NCBI GenBank assembly: GCA_038246255.1
Contig: JBBRWC010000020.1
Span: 1-44,373 of the forward strand
Length of the DNA stretch: 44,373 nt
Direction: 5' to 3'
Origin: RI-242 sp038246255
GTDB lineage: Bacteria > Planctomycetota > UBA1135 > GCA-002686595
Position numbers and translations under genes: made by a program. The first letter of the stretch is position 1, and each line of letters starts with the position of its first letter. Shown here piece after piece: positions 32,406 to 41,359 of the stretch. The notes beneath the pieces are model-generated. The model did not search any database, was not told where the DNA came from, and was given only the letters and a program-made list of their open reading frames with translations.

Positions 32406-33874
32406 TGCGGCTCTTTTTCGCGCATCAGGGCGCGGTCGGGGATCGCCAGGCGGTCCGCGGCTTTGGGGCCCCAACTGCCCGAGGGGTAATCGTGGATCTC
32501 GCGCGGTTCCGCAAGCAGCGGGCCAAACACGCGCCAGGACTCCAGTACCTCGTCCGCGTGCACGAACAGCGTCTGATCGCCACGCAGGACGTCGAGCAGA
32601 AGCGTCTGGTACGCCTCGGGCACACCGGGAAAGTGCTTGCCGTAGTCGAAGGACAACGGGATGCGGCGCAGGTCCGTCGCCGACCCGGGCATCTTGACGT
32701 CCATGTAGAGCGAAAAACCCATGTCGGGTTGCAGCTTGAGGACCAGCACATTGGAGCTGATCTTGCACACGCCATCCATCTCGAACATGCACACCGGCGA
32801 GGACTTGAACCGCACACCGATGCGCGTCGTGCGCGCACCGAGGCGTTTACCCGTCCGCAAGTAGAACGGCACACCCTGCCAGCGCCAGTTCAGGATCTCG
32901 ACCTTCATCGCAACGAAGGTTTCCGTCGTCGAATCGGGTGGAACGCCGTTTTCGTCCATGTACCCCGGAACGGCGAGCCCGTCGATCTCGCCCGCGGCGT
33001 AGCGCCCAAACACGACGTCGTTCGGGCCGATGGGCGCCACCGCTTGGAGCACCTTGGTCTTCTCGTAGCGCACGCTTTTGGCGCCCATGACGGTCGGAAC
33101 TTCCATCGCCACCAGCGACAACACCTGCGCGAGATGGCTTTGAACCATGTCGCGCAGCGCGCCACTGCGGTCGTAGTAGCCGGCGCGCGTGCCGACGCCC
33201 AAATCCTCGCCCATCAAGATCTCGACCGACGCGATCTTGTCGCGGTTCCAGAGGGCTTCGAAGATCGCGTTGCCAAAGCGGAACGCGAGCAGGTTCTGCA
33301 CCGTTTCCTTCCCGAGGTAGTGGTCGATGCGAAAGATCTGGTGCTCGCGGAAGTGCTGGTGCAGCAAGTCGACGAGAGCCTGCGCACTCGCGAGGTCGCG
33401 GCCAAAAGGCTTTTCGACGACGAGACGGGTGTAGCCACCGTCGAACTCGGACGCGAGCCCCGCTTCACCGAGGCCGACTACCGCCGCCGCCAGCGCTTCC
33501 GTCGGCAACGCCAAGTAGAAAACCCGGCGCGGCACGAGGCCGTGCTCTTTCTCGATCTGCTCAAGGCGCGCACCAAGCGCGCGGAAGTCCTCGGCTCGAC
33601 CTTCGCCGAGCTTTTGGTAATGCAGGCTGTCAGAACAAAACGGCCCGGCATGCGCACAATCAAGGCCCGCGGCTTCGATCGATTCCCGCGCGAGCTGCCG
33701 GTAACTGGCCTCGTCGTTTTTCGGGTTTGTCGCCACGCCGACCACACGCGTTTGCGGATGGATGCGGCCAAGCGCGTGGAGGCGTGCGAGCGCGGGCAGG
33801 AGCTTGCGCCGGGCAAGGTCGCCGGTGCCGCCAAACAGAACGACGATGCCGGGTTCGGGCAGTGAGGTGGACAT
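32402..33874 (-). CDS. zwf: Glucose-6-phosphate 1-dehydrogenase
   Basis: 490 residues, the standard length. It oxidises glucose 6-phosphate to 6-phosphogluconolactone with NADP+ and is the first step of the oxidative pentose phosphate pathway. The coenzyme motif VVLFGGTGDLARRKLLPALA opens the protein. The active-site signature RIDHYLGKETVQNLL carries His185, and the second catalytic histidine is His247 in DMVQSHLAQVL. The substrate-binding EKPFG and the C-terminal block PGVPEAYQTLLLDVLRGDQTLFVHADEVLESW are also present. No Shine-Dalgarno is obvious before the ATG. The glutamine amidotransferase gene upstream ends 32 bases earlier on the same strand. Confidence 0.96.
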   Translation of the reverse strand: MSTSLPEPGIVVLFGGTGDLARRKLLPALARLHALGRIHPQTRVVGVATNPKNDEASYRQLARESIEAAGLDCAHAGPFCSDSLHYQKLGEGRAEDFRALGARLEQIEKEHGLVPRRVFYLALPTEALAAAVVGLGEAGLASEFDGGYTRLVVEKPFGRDLASAQALVDLLHQHFREHQIFRIDHYLGKETVQNLLAFRFGNAIFEALWNRDKIASVEILMGEDLGVGTRAGYYDRSGALRDMVQSHLAQVLSLVAMEVPTVMGAKSVRYEKTKVLQAVAPIGPNDVVFGRYAAGEIDGLAVPGYMDENGVPPDSTTETFVAMKVEILNWRWQGVPFYLRTGKRLGARTTRIGVRFKSSPVCMFEMDGVCKISSNVLVLKLQPDMGFSLYMDVKMPGSATDLRRIPLSFDYGKHFPGVPEAYQTLLLDVLRGDQTLFVHADEVLESWRVFGPLLAEPREIHDYPSGSWGPKAADRLAIPDRALMREKEPQ

Positions 33875-33906
33875 GGTTGCGTCGGCGGTGGCCGTGGAAG
33901 TCGGGG

Positions 33907-34815
33907 TCAGCCCCTACGCAGGGGGGCCGCGATGGCCCAAGAGCCCGCGGGAGCGGCCGCGGATTGGGCGAAGATCGGCTCGAGTTGGGCGCCACCCTGG
34001 CCGTCGAGCATGACCAGATGGTTGGGCGGCACGGATTCCCAGCCCGGATCCTCGCTCAGGCGCTCGGAACTGACGATCACCGCGCTCCCGTGCTCGTCAG
34101 GCTCGATCATGCGGCACATGCCCTCCTCGCACACGTACCGCCGTCCGCGGTGCAGGTAGAGGCTTTCGCCTTCGTAACCGGGGTGACTCGTGAAGCGGGT
34201 GACGACGGACGTGCTCCCGTTCGAGAGGGCGAAGTTGAGGTAGCTGGGTTCACCCGGCGTGACACGCTCGATCAGCGCCAAGAGCCGCCGGATCGTGCTG
34301 CGCATCCCAGCCACCATCTGATCGAGGGTTGCGTCGCTCACGGGCAGATGTTCGAGGAGCAGCGCGAAGGCGTGTTCGGAATCGGTGCCGCCCTGGATGG
34401 CCGCGAAGGCTTCGTCCGAAAGCTCGGAAATCAAGGTTCTGCGCAACCGATGGAATCCGCCGACGTCTCCGTTGTGCATGAACGCGTACGGACCGTGGGT
34501 GAACGGATGGCAGTTGGCTTGGTTGACCGAGCGCACCTGGGTGGCGGCACGCACGTGGGCCAGCACGCACGGGCTTTCGACGACGCGGGCAAGCTCGTTG
34601 AGGTTGGCGTCGTTCCACGCGGGCGTGACCGAGCGGAACAGGGCGGGCCGCGATTCGAGCCGTGGCGCGTACCAAGCGAGGCCAAAGCCGTCTCCGTTGA
34701 GGGGCTCCTCGCGCTCCTTCGAATGCACGCTCTGGTGGATCAGCGAGTGGGCGGGCTCGGTGATCAGGGAACTCAGGCGGATGGTGGGGCCCTGGTACAG
34801 GAGGAAACGGCACAT
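33907..34815 (-). CDS. Class II glutamine amidotransferase (YafJ/EgtC-like)
   Basis: 302 residues from the ATG at 34815, which places the nucleophile as Cys2 (MCRFLLYQGP) after removal of Met1. Longer open sequence upstream is Arg/Pro-rich and would bury the cysteine, so it was rejected. Class II motifs follow in order: NGDGFGLAWYAP, LAHVRAATQV, NCHPFTHGPYAFMHNGDVGGF and a TDSEHAF segment. These enzymes split glutamine and, in EgtC-like members, remove the gamma-glutamyl group in ergothioneine synthesis. No other ergothioneine genes are nearby, so the substrate is unknown. It reads into zwf with 32 bases between them and diverges from the 35052 gene over 236 bases. Confidence 0.9.
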   Translation of the reverse strand: MCRFLLYQGPTIRLSSLITEPAHSLIHQSVHSKEREEPLNGDGFGLAWYAPRLESRPALFRSVTPAWNDANLNELARVVESPCVLAHVRAATQVRSVNQANCHPFTHGPYAFMHNGDVGGFHRLRRTLISELSDEAFAAIQGGTDSEHAFALLLEHLPVSDATLDQMVAGMRSTIRRLLALIERVTPGEPSYLNFALSNGSTSVVTRFTSHPGYEGESLYLHRGRRYVCEEGMCRMIEPDEHGSAVIVSSERLSEDPGWESVPPNHLVMLDGQGGAQLEPIFAQSAAAPAGSWAIAAPLRRG

Positions 34816-35051
34816 GGCGGGGGGATGGGGCGGACTGTACGTGGCCGGCGCGTCGGGGCGTGTGGAGGGTGCCGCGCGCGGGCGGCCGCCGGCCCACGGG
34901 CGGTCCGGATTGGGCGCGGCTGTCCGAGCGCGGGCGCCGTTGGCACCCTCGGGTTGGGCGCGCGCCCGGGACGTTTGCGTGCGAATGGGGGCTTCTCCCT
35001 TGGCAGGAACGCCGCCGCGTTCCATCGTCGGGGTCCCACCAAGGAGACCCC

Positions 35052-35393
35052 ATGTCCCTGCTCTTCTACCAGCTCCTGCACGTCACGTCCGTCATCCTGC
35101 TCACGGCCTTCGCCTTTCAGGCGCTTGCCCACCCCGATCCCAGTCGGCGCAAGTTCCTGATGATGGTCACCGGCATCCTCAGCCTGGTGGTGCTCGTCGC
35201 AGGTTTTGGCTCCCACATCAAGGGCGGCCACCCCTGGGCGCTGTGGGTCTTCATCAAGATCGGAAGCTGGCTTGGACTCTCACTTCTGGCTGGCCTTGCG
35301 TACCGCATGAAGTCGCTGCGCGGGACGCTGACGTTGGTCGGAATCGGCCTGGTTGCGATCGCGATCTGGGCGGTCTACGCAAAACCGATGTGA
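35052..35393 (+). CDS. Small four-helix membrane protein
   Basis: 113 residues with AAGGAG five bases before the ATG. Four hydrophobic helices are visible: about 5-25, 35-55, 64-82 and 92-109. Residues MSLLFYQLLHVTSVILLTAFAFQALAHPDP and GFGSHIKGGHPWALWVFIKIGSWLGLSL are notable for histidines near the membrane. The layout resembles small SirB-like or heme-associated membrane proteins, but no signature is strong enough to name it. It is followed 41 bases later by a TVP38-type gene on the same strand. Confidence 0.75.
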   Translation: MSLLFYQLLHVTSVILLTAFAFQALAHPDPSRRKFLMMVTGILSLVVLVAGFGSHIKGGHPWALWVFIKIGSWLGLSLLAGLAYRMKSLRGTLTLVGIGLVAIAIWAVYAKPM

Positions 35394-35434
35394 TCGGGCA
35401 GGGGCGCCACGCCCCAGGATTTCGACAGGCAGCC

Positions 35435-36163
35435 ATGGGATGGCGTCAACGCTGGTCGCTGCGAGCGATGGGACGCCGGGCTGCGGAGCTGGGTGCGATC
35501 GGTCCGTTGGCGGTGTTCACCGTCGTCGGGCCGAGCGTCGGTGCCGTCGTTCTGACAGCGACCTTTGGGTCCTGGTACGGCGGGCTCGAGGATTCGGTTA
35601 ACCCGGCGCCGCTCTTCTTCGTGTGCGCAGCGATCCTCGCGGGGCTGTCGCTGATCCCGACCCATGCTTCGTCGCTGGTCGCGGGAATGCTTTTTGGCAC
35701 GGCGCCCGGATCGGTGCTCGCGATGTTGTCCGTGCTGGCGGCGGCACTTTTGGGTTACCGCGTCCTCGCGCAGTTCTCCCGCGCACGCGCGACGCTCGCC
35801 CTCGCTTCGCGACCCCGCGCATCGGCGGTGCACCGCGCGCTCCTCCACCACAGCGGGCGCCGGACCATTTGGATCATCGCGCTGATCCGGCTCTCGCCAC
35901 TGATGCCGTTCGCCGCCACCAACCTCCTGATGGCGGCATCGGGCGTGCGCCTGGGCCCGTTCCTCGCCGGAACCCTCCTGGGCATCGCACCCCGGGTCAT
36001 CGTCGTGGCCGCAGCGGGCTCCGGCCTGGCCGAACTGGACCTCAGCCAGGGAGCCGACCGCCGCCTCCTAATTCTGGGCGCACTGGCCACCGCCGCGGCC
36101 CTGTTCGTGGCGGGCCGCCTCGCATCACGCACCCTGCGCGACCTCGCGGCACCTGCACGCTGA
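35435..36163 (+). CDS. TVP38/TMEM64 (DedA-superfamily) membrane protein
   Basis: 242 residues. After a basic start there are about six hydrophobic helices. The family core is AALLGYRVLAQFSRARATLA, then IWIIALIRLSPLMPFAATNLLMAASGVRLGPFLAGTLLGIAPRVI, which has the conserved Arg-x2-Pro-x2-Pro region of the SNARE-associated (VTT) domain. VTT-domain proteins act as lipid scramblases or flippases in some organisms; bacterial members support envelope homeostasis. It converges with the large minus-strand gene, 27 bases between the stops. The ATG at 35435 has only a weak ribosome binding site. Confidence 0.88.
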   Translation: MGWRQRWSLRAMGRRAAELGAIGPLAVFTVVGPSVGAVVLTATFGSWYGGLEDSVNPAPLFFVCAAILAGLSLIPTHASSLVAGMLFGTAPGSVLAMLSVLAAALLGYRVLAQFSRARATLALASRPRASAVHRALLHHSGRRTIWIIALIRLSPLMPFAATNLLMAASGVRLGPFLAGTLLGIAPRVIVVAAAGSGLAELDLSQGADRRLLILGALATAAALFVAGRLASRTLRDLAAPAR

Positions 36164-36190
36164 ATCGACCCCGCGCGCGCCGCGCCGCCC

Positions 36191-39100
36191 CTACTCCACA
36201 ACCACCCGCAGCGGCGCGCCGAGCGGTGCGCTCGCGCTCCAAACGCCATCCACCACCTGCGCACCGATGGTCACCGCGACGGCGTACTCCCCGACCGGCA
36301 CTCCCTCGATCGCGAACCTCCCCAACCCATCCGTCTGAAGCGCCCGCGCCGGCAACAACCCCGCCTCCATCCAACGCGCGACGTTGCCCCCCAGCTCGCC
36401 CAGCAATCGATGGAACTGCCGCACCTCAAGGTGCCGCAACGCAACACCCGCCCCCACGACGGGCTCTCCAGTCAAACGCACCACCTCGATCGCCAACCCA
36501 CCAGGCGGATAGGCGGTGACGTCAATGCGATCCCCCGGTCCTTGCGCGATGAGCGTCGACACCGGCCAGTACCCCGCAGGCCGTGCCTCGAAGTGCGCGT
36601 GCTCGAACTGAAGCCCGTCGAGGATCGCTTCACCCAGCAGATCGGTGGTTCCCACTCGAAACTCGTTCACCGCGATGGTCGGCGACAGGGACCACCGCGC
36701 GCCTCGCAGTGGCTCGCCACCCGGGCCCCGGAGCCGCGCATGAAGAGAACGGGGAGGGTCGACAAAGATCTGAACCTCCCCATCGACGACCGGACACTCG
36801 CGAGGGAACACCCAACGACCGTCGGGCAGCTCCGCCCCAAACAGCATCTTTCCACGGGAGAAAATCGCGATCTCCGCCCGCCCGTCGGCATCTGTCGGGC
36901 AGCGTTCGCGCGCGGCGATTTGGCCGTTCTCTATGAGTTCCCCGACCGCGACCGCGGAGGTCGGAGGTTGCAGCGAGCGTTCGAGCACGCGGACCACGGT
37001 CGCGTCATTGCCAAACGTCAGAACGATCGGGCCCTCTTCCGAAAGGTCATGGACCCTGGACGCACGGTCCTGTCCGTAACTCACAGCGTGGACATGGGCC
37101 GACTCCGAATTGATGCCAGGGACCTGGCGGTCCTCGAAATCACACGCGATCGTTCGATGGACGTGGTTGCCGAGTGGGTCGCGCCACAGGAACTGGATGG
37201 TCCCACTTGGCTTCGACCGTTGTAGCTGAGGCCAGTCGAACTGAAGCGTCCTGGCCCGTGGATCCACTGTCACCACAGCTTCGTTTGCACCGATTTGTCC
37301 TTCCGGTGGATAAAAGAGGTCCTCCGTTCCGTCGGCATGGACGAGCACCAGCGGCGCCAACGGGTTGCCCGGCGGAAGCTGCGCGGCACCAGCGCCATTG
37401 AACGGCACCCGCTCATCCGGGCTCGCGTAACGCTGCACACGGTACTCGCGCGGATCCGTCGCCCCGATGAGCCGGACCGTGCGCGAGCGGAGGGGATCCA
37501 GCGCCACATCGCCCACGTCCGCTTCGCCGGTATGGGCGTCAGGCAGCGGGATGCGTGAGACCAGCGTTCCGTAACCCGGTGTGAAGACGTGTAAGCCCAC
37601 GCCCGCCAAGGCCGCATGCGGAAACAAGAACTTCCCCTCCGCGTCGGTCTCGACCTCATCGAGAGTGACGATCGAACGACCGTTTTCGTCGCGCACGACC
37701 AGGGCCACCAGAACACTTTCGATCGCGTGCCCTGTGCTGAAATCCGTGACACGCCCCACGACACGGAACGTGGATTGAAGCGCGAGCGCCAGGGATGCTG
37801 TCGATCCGCGCTCCACTTGGACGGTCGAAGTACGCGTGGGCCGACCATCCTCGAGAAGCGCGTGAACGGCATAGGTACCGGTGTCCAGCCCCTCGACGAC
37901 GAAGTGTCCGTCGCGGTCGGCAAGGACGCGGACGTGCTGATCCAAGGGGGAGCCATCGGCGACGCCGTATGCGACGGTGAAGTTCTGCGGAGTCGCGCTA
38001 CCGAACTCGACACGGCCTTCGATGCGGCCCTCGGGATCGAGCGCACACCCCAGGGCTTCGCCGGGCTCCAACGACGATAAATCCATCTCCGCGCCAAGGT
38101 ATGGAGCAAACCCCCGTGCCGTGATGCGCGCCCGCGCGGTCGAGCGAGGCAAGGCCGTGAACTGCGCATAACCCTCGGGCCCCGTCAGCGCTTTCTCCCT
38201 CCCACCGTCGGCCCACGTCCACTCGGCAACAGCGCCGTCGATGGGTTGGCCAGTGGCCGCGTCGGTAACCTGCAGCCACAAGGGAACACCAGCTTCGACT
38301 TCGACATCTAGCCAGACTCGTCCACGCGCGCCTGGAGGATCGATGGCGACAACCTTTGGCACGAATTCGCCGTGCGCCAATCGCACGGAGTACTCTCCGG
38401 GTCTGTCATCGAAAGGCACTTCGAGGGGACCAAAACGACCATCGTTGCCGTCGAGCGGGCTTGCGGCGAGAACCGATTCCCGTCGACCGCGGTCGACGTG
38501 GATCACCGTCGCCATCGCCCACTGACCGAGCGCGTTTCGACCCGTGACGCGCCCCTCCACGACGAAATGATCCCCAAGGGACACCTCGACGTCGCCGTGG
38601 GAGTCGTCGAGCCGCTGCCGAACGACACTCTCCGCGTGGCGCACTTCCACCAAACTCGGTCCGCCCATCGGAATCCGCGGCACCCGACCCTGCGCGTCGG
38701 TGATCCCGTCGCGAATCAGCGCCCGGCGCGCGCGTTCAGCGGCGTTCGCAGAGTGGGGATCAAAGGAACGGTTGGGCAATGCCTGCTGCCGAACGCGCGC
38801 ACCCTCGACGGGTTTGCCACCCACTCCTAGTACTGTGATCCATGCAGGATCACGCGGTGCCTGCGATTCGAAGACCAAGTCCGTACCCTCGGCGAGCGCC
38901 GCTACGAGGACTCGCGCCTCGACCACGGGATGGGTAACCCAGATGCAAGCCTCCCCATGTCTGACGCTGGCCGGCGGATTCAGCGCCACGCGAGGTCCAA
39001 CTGAGAGCGCTCGTACAGCACTATCCACGATTCGCGCGGAGCGGTCGGCCAGGAGAAACAACTGCTCGGTTTGCGGGCGGTCGGGAAAATACCCCACGAC

Positions 39101-39415
39101 ATCGTTGTCCGCGACGTTGAGCGAAACTTCGAACGGCGAACCGTTGGGGGATAAGCCAACATCGATGCTGAAGGCGACGCTACCTAACGGCGCAATCGCT
39201 CGCGAATCCAAGAATGGTGCCTGAGTCGACTTTGTGTCGTCGAGAACTTCTGGAGCGGCGACCGCGATCGAAACAAGGGCGCCGGTATCAGGGTCACTCG
39301 GGCCATCACCCTCCGCCCCCGACTCAGACTCGGATCGCTGCACAACGGTCAGCGAAACCAACACGGCAATCGCGACGAGGACTGCCGAGATCCATATCCG
39401 CTGCTTTGTCGACAT
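36191..39415 (-). CDS. Membrane-anchored carboxypeptidase-regulatory-like multi-domain protein
   Basis: 1074 residues. One N-terminal membrane helix (about 7-27) is followed by an entirely extracytoplasmic chain. It repeats beta-sandwich units with the CarboxypepD_reg or prealbumin look: HFVVEGRVTGRN, RIEGRVEFGS with HFVVEGLDTGTYAVHALLEDG, FRVVGRVTDFSTGHAIESVLVALVVRDENG with GKFLFPHAALAGV, and a last one ending LGRFAIEGVPVGEYAVAVTIG. These units bind carbohydrate or protein partners in known cases but are not enzymes themselves. The gene is the distal, largest member of a minus-strand cassette and lies 5 bases after a small exported protein. The composition is visibly less GC-rich in parts than neighbouring genes. 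Function unknown. Confidence 0.8.
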   Translation of the reverse strand: MSTKQRIWISAVLVAIAVLVSLTVVQRSESESGAEGDGPSDPDTGALVSIAVAAPEVLDDTKSTQAPFLDSRAIAPLGSVAFSIDVGLSPNGSPFEVSLNVADNDVVGYFPDRPQTEQLFLLADRSARIVDSAVRALSVGPRVALNPPASVRHGEACIWVTHPVVEARVLVAALAEGTDLVFESQAPRDPAWITVLGVGGKPVEGARVRQQALPNRSFDPHSANAAERARRALIRDGITDAQGRVPRIPMGGPSLVEVRHAESVVRQRLDDSHGDVEVSLGDHFVVEGRVTGRNALGQWAMATVIHVDRGRRESVLAASPLDGNDGRFGPLEVPFDDRPGEYSVRLAHGEFVPKVVAIDPPGARGRVWLDVEVEAGVPLWLQVTDAATGQPIDGAVAEWTWADGGREKALTGPEGYAQFTALPRSTARARITARGFAPYLGAEMDLSSLEPGEALGCALDPEGRIEGRVEFGSATPQNFTVAYGVADGSPLDQHVRVLADRDGHFVVEGLDTGTYAVHALLEDGRPTRTSTVQVERGSTASLALALQSTFRVVGRVTDFSTGHAIESVLVALVVRDENGRSIVTLDEVETDAEGKFLFPHAALAGVGLHVFTPGYGTLVSRIPLPDAHTGEADVGDVALDPLRSRTVRLIGATDPREYRVQRYASPDERVPFNGAGAAQLPPGNPLAPLVLVHADGTEDLFYPPEGQIGANEAVVTVDPRARTLQFDWPQLQRSKPSGTIQFLWRDPLGNHVHRTIACDFEDRQVPGINSESAHVHAVSYGQDRASRVHDLSEEGPIVLTFGNDATVVRVLERSLQPPTSAVAVGELIENGQIAARERCPTDADGRAEIAIFSRGKMLFGAELPDGRWVFPRECPVVDGEVQIFVDPPRSLHARLRGPGGEPLRGARWSLSPTIAVNEFRVGTTDLLGEAILDGLQFEHAHFEARPAGYWPVSTLIAQGPGDRIDVTAYPPGGLAIEVVRLTGEPVVGAGVALRHLEVRQFHRLLGELGGNVARWMEAGLLPARALQTDGLGRFAIEGVPVGEYAVAVTIGAQVVDGVWSASAPLGAPLRVVVE

Positions 39416-39420
39416 GATCC

Positions 39421-39666
39421 CTAGGTCGTTGACCGCCGAGCCGCAGTTCCAGACGGGGGGGGCGACGGATGAACGCCCGACCCCTGGGGGGGCGTCAAGT
39501 GAGGTTGGGCCCGGGGAAGATCGCGCGTCTTCAACTGAAAAGGCGGCAGAACTCCTCCTCCCTGCGCCATCGCGGTTTCAGACGACAGTTCAATCACCGC
39601 AACGACCACCAAGGTGCCCACCCACAGCACGGCTGCAGTTCTACGGATGACCTTCAAGGACTTCAT
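39421..39666 (-). CDS. Small exported or membrane-anchored protein, unknown
   Basis: 81 residues. The N-terminus MKSLKVIRRTAAVLWVGTLVVVAVIELSSETAMA reads as a signal peptide or anchor, and the rest is a Pro/Arg/Ser/Thr-rich tail. It overlaps the upstream helical-repeat gene by 26 bases and is followed after 5 bases by the 1074-residue gene. Two G-runs of eight and seven bases in the plus strand (39455-39462 and near 39484) fall in its 3' half, so slippage could change the tail. The small size and skewed composition mean it might not be a real gene; the signal-like start and tight packing favour it. Confidence 0.5.
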   Translation of the reverse strand: MKSLKVIRRTAAVLWVGTLVVVAVIELSSETAMAQGGGVLPPFQLKTRDLPRAQPHLTPPQGSGVHPSPPPSGTAARRSTT

Positions 39667-40552
39667 GAAGCACGGTTCCGTTCAGTTGATCGAGCGCAGC
39701 AACTTTTTTGCATGCCGAGGTTGGTTTCCAACTTGTTGCGTTCAGTACGGCGCGGTAGTAGCCCAAATAGTCGTAATCGGACGGACCGAAATCCGCTAGC
39801 TGGGCCAGGCCTTCCCGTACATCATCAAGCTTTCCAAGTTGCGCGGAGTTCAACGCCCAGAAGAACGACGACTCCGGCGTCGCCCAACTGCAATGAGCAG
39901 CCGCGGCGTACGCCCGCGCCGCGCCAGCGAAGTCGCCGCAGAGCGCCGCCGTGGCGCCCAGCCATTCGTTCGCCAACTTCGTGTACAGGCCACCATACTG
40001 GAGCGCCTCGAAAAAACGCCGTCTTGCCGACTTGAGATGCTCTTGTGCCACGTCAAGCTGTCCGAAAAAAATCTGCAGAGCCGGACGTCTGGTCAAGCGC
40101 ATAGATATCACCGCCAGTGTGCGGATTCTCTCGATCTCCCGACGACTGTCCGTCGTTTGATCGACCCAGTGGGCCAGCGTCCAGGTTCTACCCCGAGAAT
40201 CCACCGCCGTGCTCGGGAGACGATCACGACGAAGCGGGCGACGCTCTAACTCAGTGTGTCCGCGTTTGTGCCAGTGGAAGCGAGTTCCGGAACCCGCCAC
40301 GTGCGTGAGGTCTTCGATCGCGATGTTGAGCAGCCAGCGGCCCACCTCGTCGCGGTGGGCGGTGAGGAGGTGGCGCTCGGCGGAGGTCAGGAACGAGGCG
40401 GTTGCGCGGATCGGGTCGGAGGGAGTCAACAGTTCGCGTGAGAGGCGGCGGGGTTCGCTCGAGAGCAGCACAGAGTCGGGCTCTTTTGCGATGTCGAGGA
40501 GGACGGCGTAGACGTCCTCGCTCAGCTCAGGATGGGTCGTGGGGTGTGTCAC
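39641..40552 (-). CDS. Helical-repeat (TPR-like) protein of unknown function
   Basis: 303 residues from a GTG that overlaps the upstream stop as GTGA. The N-terminal half contains ELSEDVYAVLLDIAKEPDSVLLSSEP and FLTSAERHLLTAHRDEVGRWLLNIAI, both helical. The C-terminal half resembles TPR units: KLANEWLGATAALCGDFAGAARAYAAAAHCSWATPESSFFWALNSAQLGKLDDVREGLAQLADFG. No catalytic motif or membrane helix is seen. TPR arrays bind peptides or partner proteins, so a cytoplasmic adaptor role is likely. Its first half is GC-rich like the rest of the window and its second half is noticeably less so. Translationally coupled to the sigma-like gene. Confidence 0.65.
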   Translation of the reverse strand: MTHPTTHPELSEDVYAVLLDIAKEPDSVLLSSEPRRLSRELLTPSDPIRATASFLTSAERHLLTAHRDEVGRWLLNIAIEDLTHVAGSGTRFHWHKRGHTELERRPLRRDRLPSTAVDSRGRTWTLAHWVDQTTDSRREIERIRTLAVISMRLTRRPALQIFFGQLDVAQEHLKSARRRFFEALQYGGLYTKLANEWLGATAALCGDFAGAARAYAAAAHCSWATPESSFFWALNSAQLGKLDDVREGLAQLADFGPSDYDYLGYYRAVLNATSWKPTSACKKVAALDQLNGTVLHEVLEGHP

Positions 40553-41262
40553 GGCACGTCCTCCCCGTGGTGTGCGGCGAGGTCTTTCCAGGATGGACGC
40601 CGGGTGTCGGAGAGCGCGCGCAGGCACGCGCGCAGGTGGGCGTCCGCGGCCTCGGCGCCCAGAGCCTGCGTGGTGGCGATCTCGGCGAGGGAGCGGCCCT
40701 CGATCGACGCGCTCCACGCAACACGCCGCGCGGCGAGTTCACATGCGTGAAAACGCACGGACGCGATGCGCGAAAGGGCCGGCTCCACGCCGTACAACTC
40801 GACGAACATGCGGTACAGGACGAAGTCCTCCTCGATCACGGGTTCGCCGTCGAGCTCAACCTCGATGTCCTCGCTCATCAGGTCGCGCGCGGCGGCGGCG
40901 ACAATGTCATCGCACCAGCGCGACAGCGGCGGCGAACCCCCGTACAACCGCCCGCGGTGCGCGCACAGCGCGAGAGCGCGCAACAGCAGGCGATCCGCGT
41001 GAAGGATCAGCGCCTGGTCTCGGCAAACCCGCAGCACGCGCGACCGCAGGCAGAGGGGGTCTCTGTGCGCCAAACGCTCCAGCAGCTCGCGGCTGTCCTC
41101 CGCGTCGAACAATGCGCGCCAGTCCGAAGGCCCGACTAGCGGCGGCGGCGCCGGTATGAGCAGGTCCTGCACCTGCAAGGCGCCGTCGTCGCGCAGCTCG
41201 CCAACCGGCATGGGCGCGAGGGGGCCGCGGTTGTGCTCCGGTGGATCGGACGGGCGCGTCAT
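40549..41262 (-). CDS. Sigma-factor-like protein, unknown
   Basis: 237 residues, no membrane helix. Residues 70-130 (DPLCLRSRVLRVCRDQALILHADRLLLRALALCAHRGRLYGGSPPLSRWCDDIVAAAARDLMSED) have the helical spacing of sigma region 2, with the GxPPLxxW block seen in some unusual sigma-like proteins. Residues 165-220 (RFHACELAARRVAWSASIEGRSLAEIATTQALGAEAADAHLRACLRAL) fit a region 4 type helix-turn-helix (SLAEIA). Neither match is strong, so the assignment is a hypothesis. It is the first gene of the four-gene cassette and overlaps the next by four bases, so it could regulate or be regulated with it. Confidence 0.55.
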   Translation of the reverse strand: MTRPSDPPEHNRGPLAPMPVGELRDDGALQVQDLLIPAPPPLVGPSDWRALFDAEDSRELLERLAHRDPLCLRSRVLRVCRDQALILHADRLLLRALALCAHRGRLYGGSPPLSRWCDDIVAAAARDLMSEDIEVELDGEPVIEEDFVLYRMFVELYGVEPALSRIASVRFHACELAARRVAWSASIEGRSLAEIATTQALGAEAADAHLRACLRALSDTRRPSWKDLAAHHGEDVP

Positions 41263-41359
41263 GGCGGGTCGGGCGGCGCAGGCGGCGTGCGGAACCAGTG
41301 GACCTCCCGGCTAAGGGCCTGTCAAGCCTCCCCCCCGCACGCACTTCCCGCCTCGCGCG

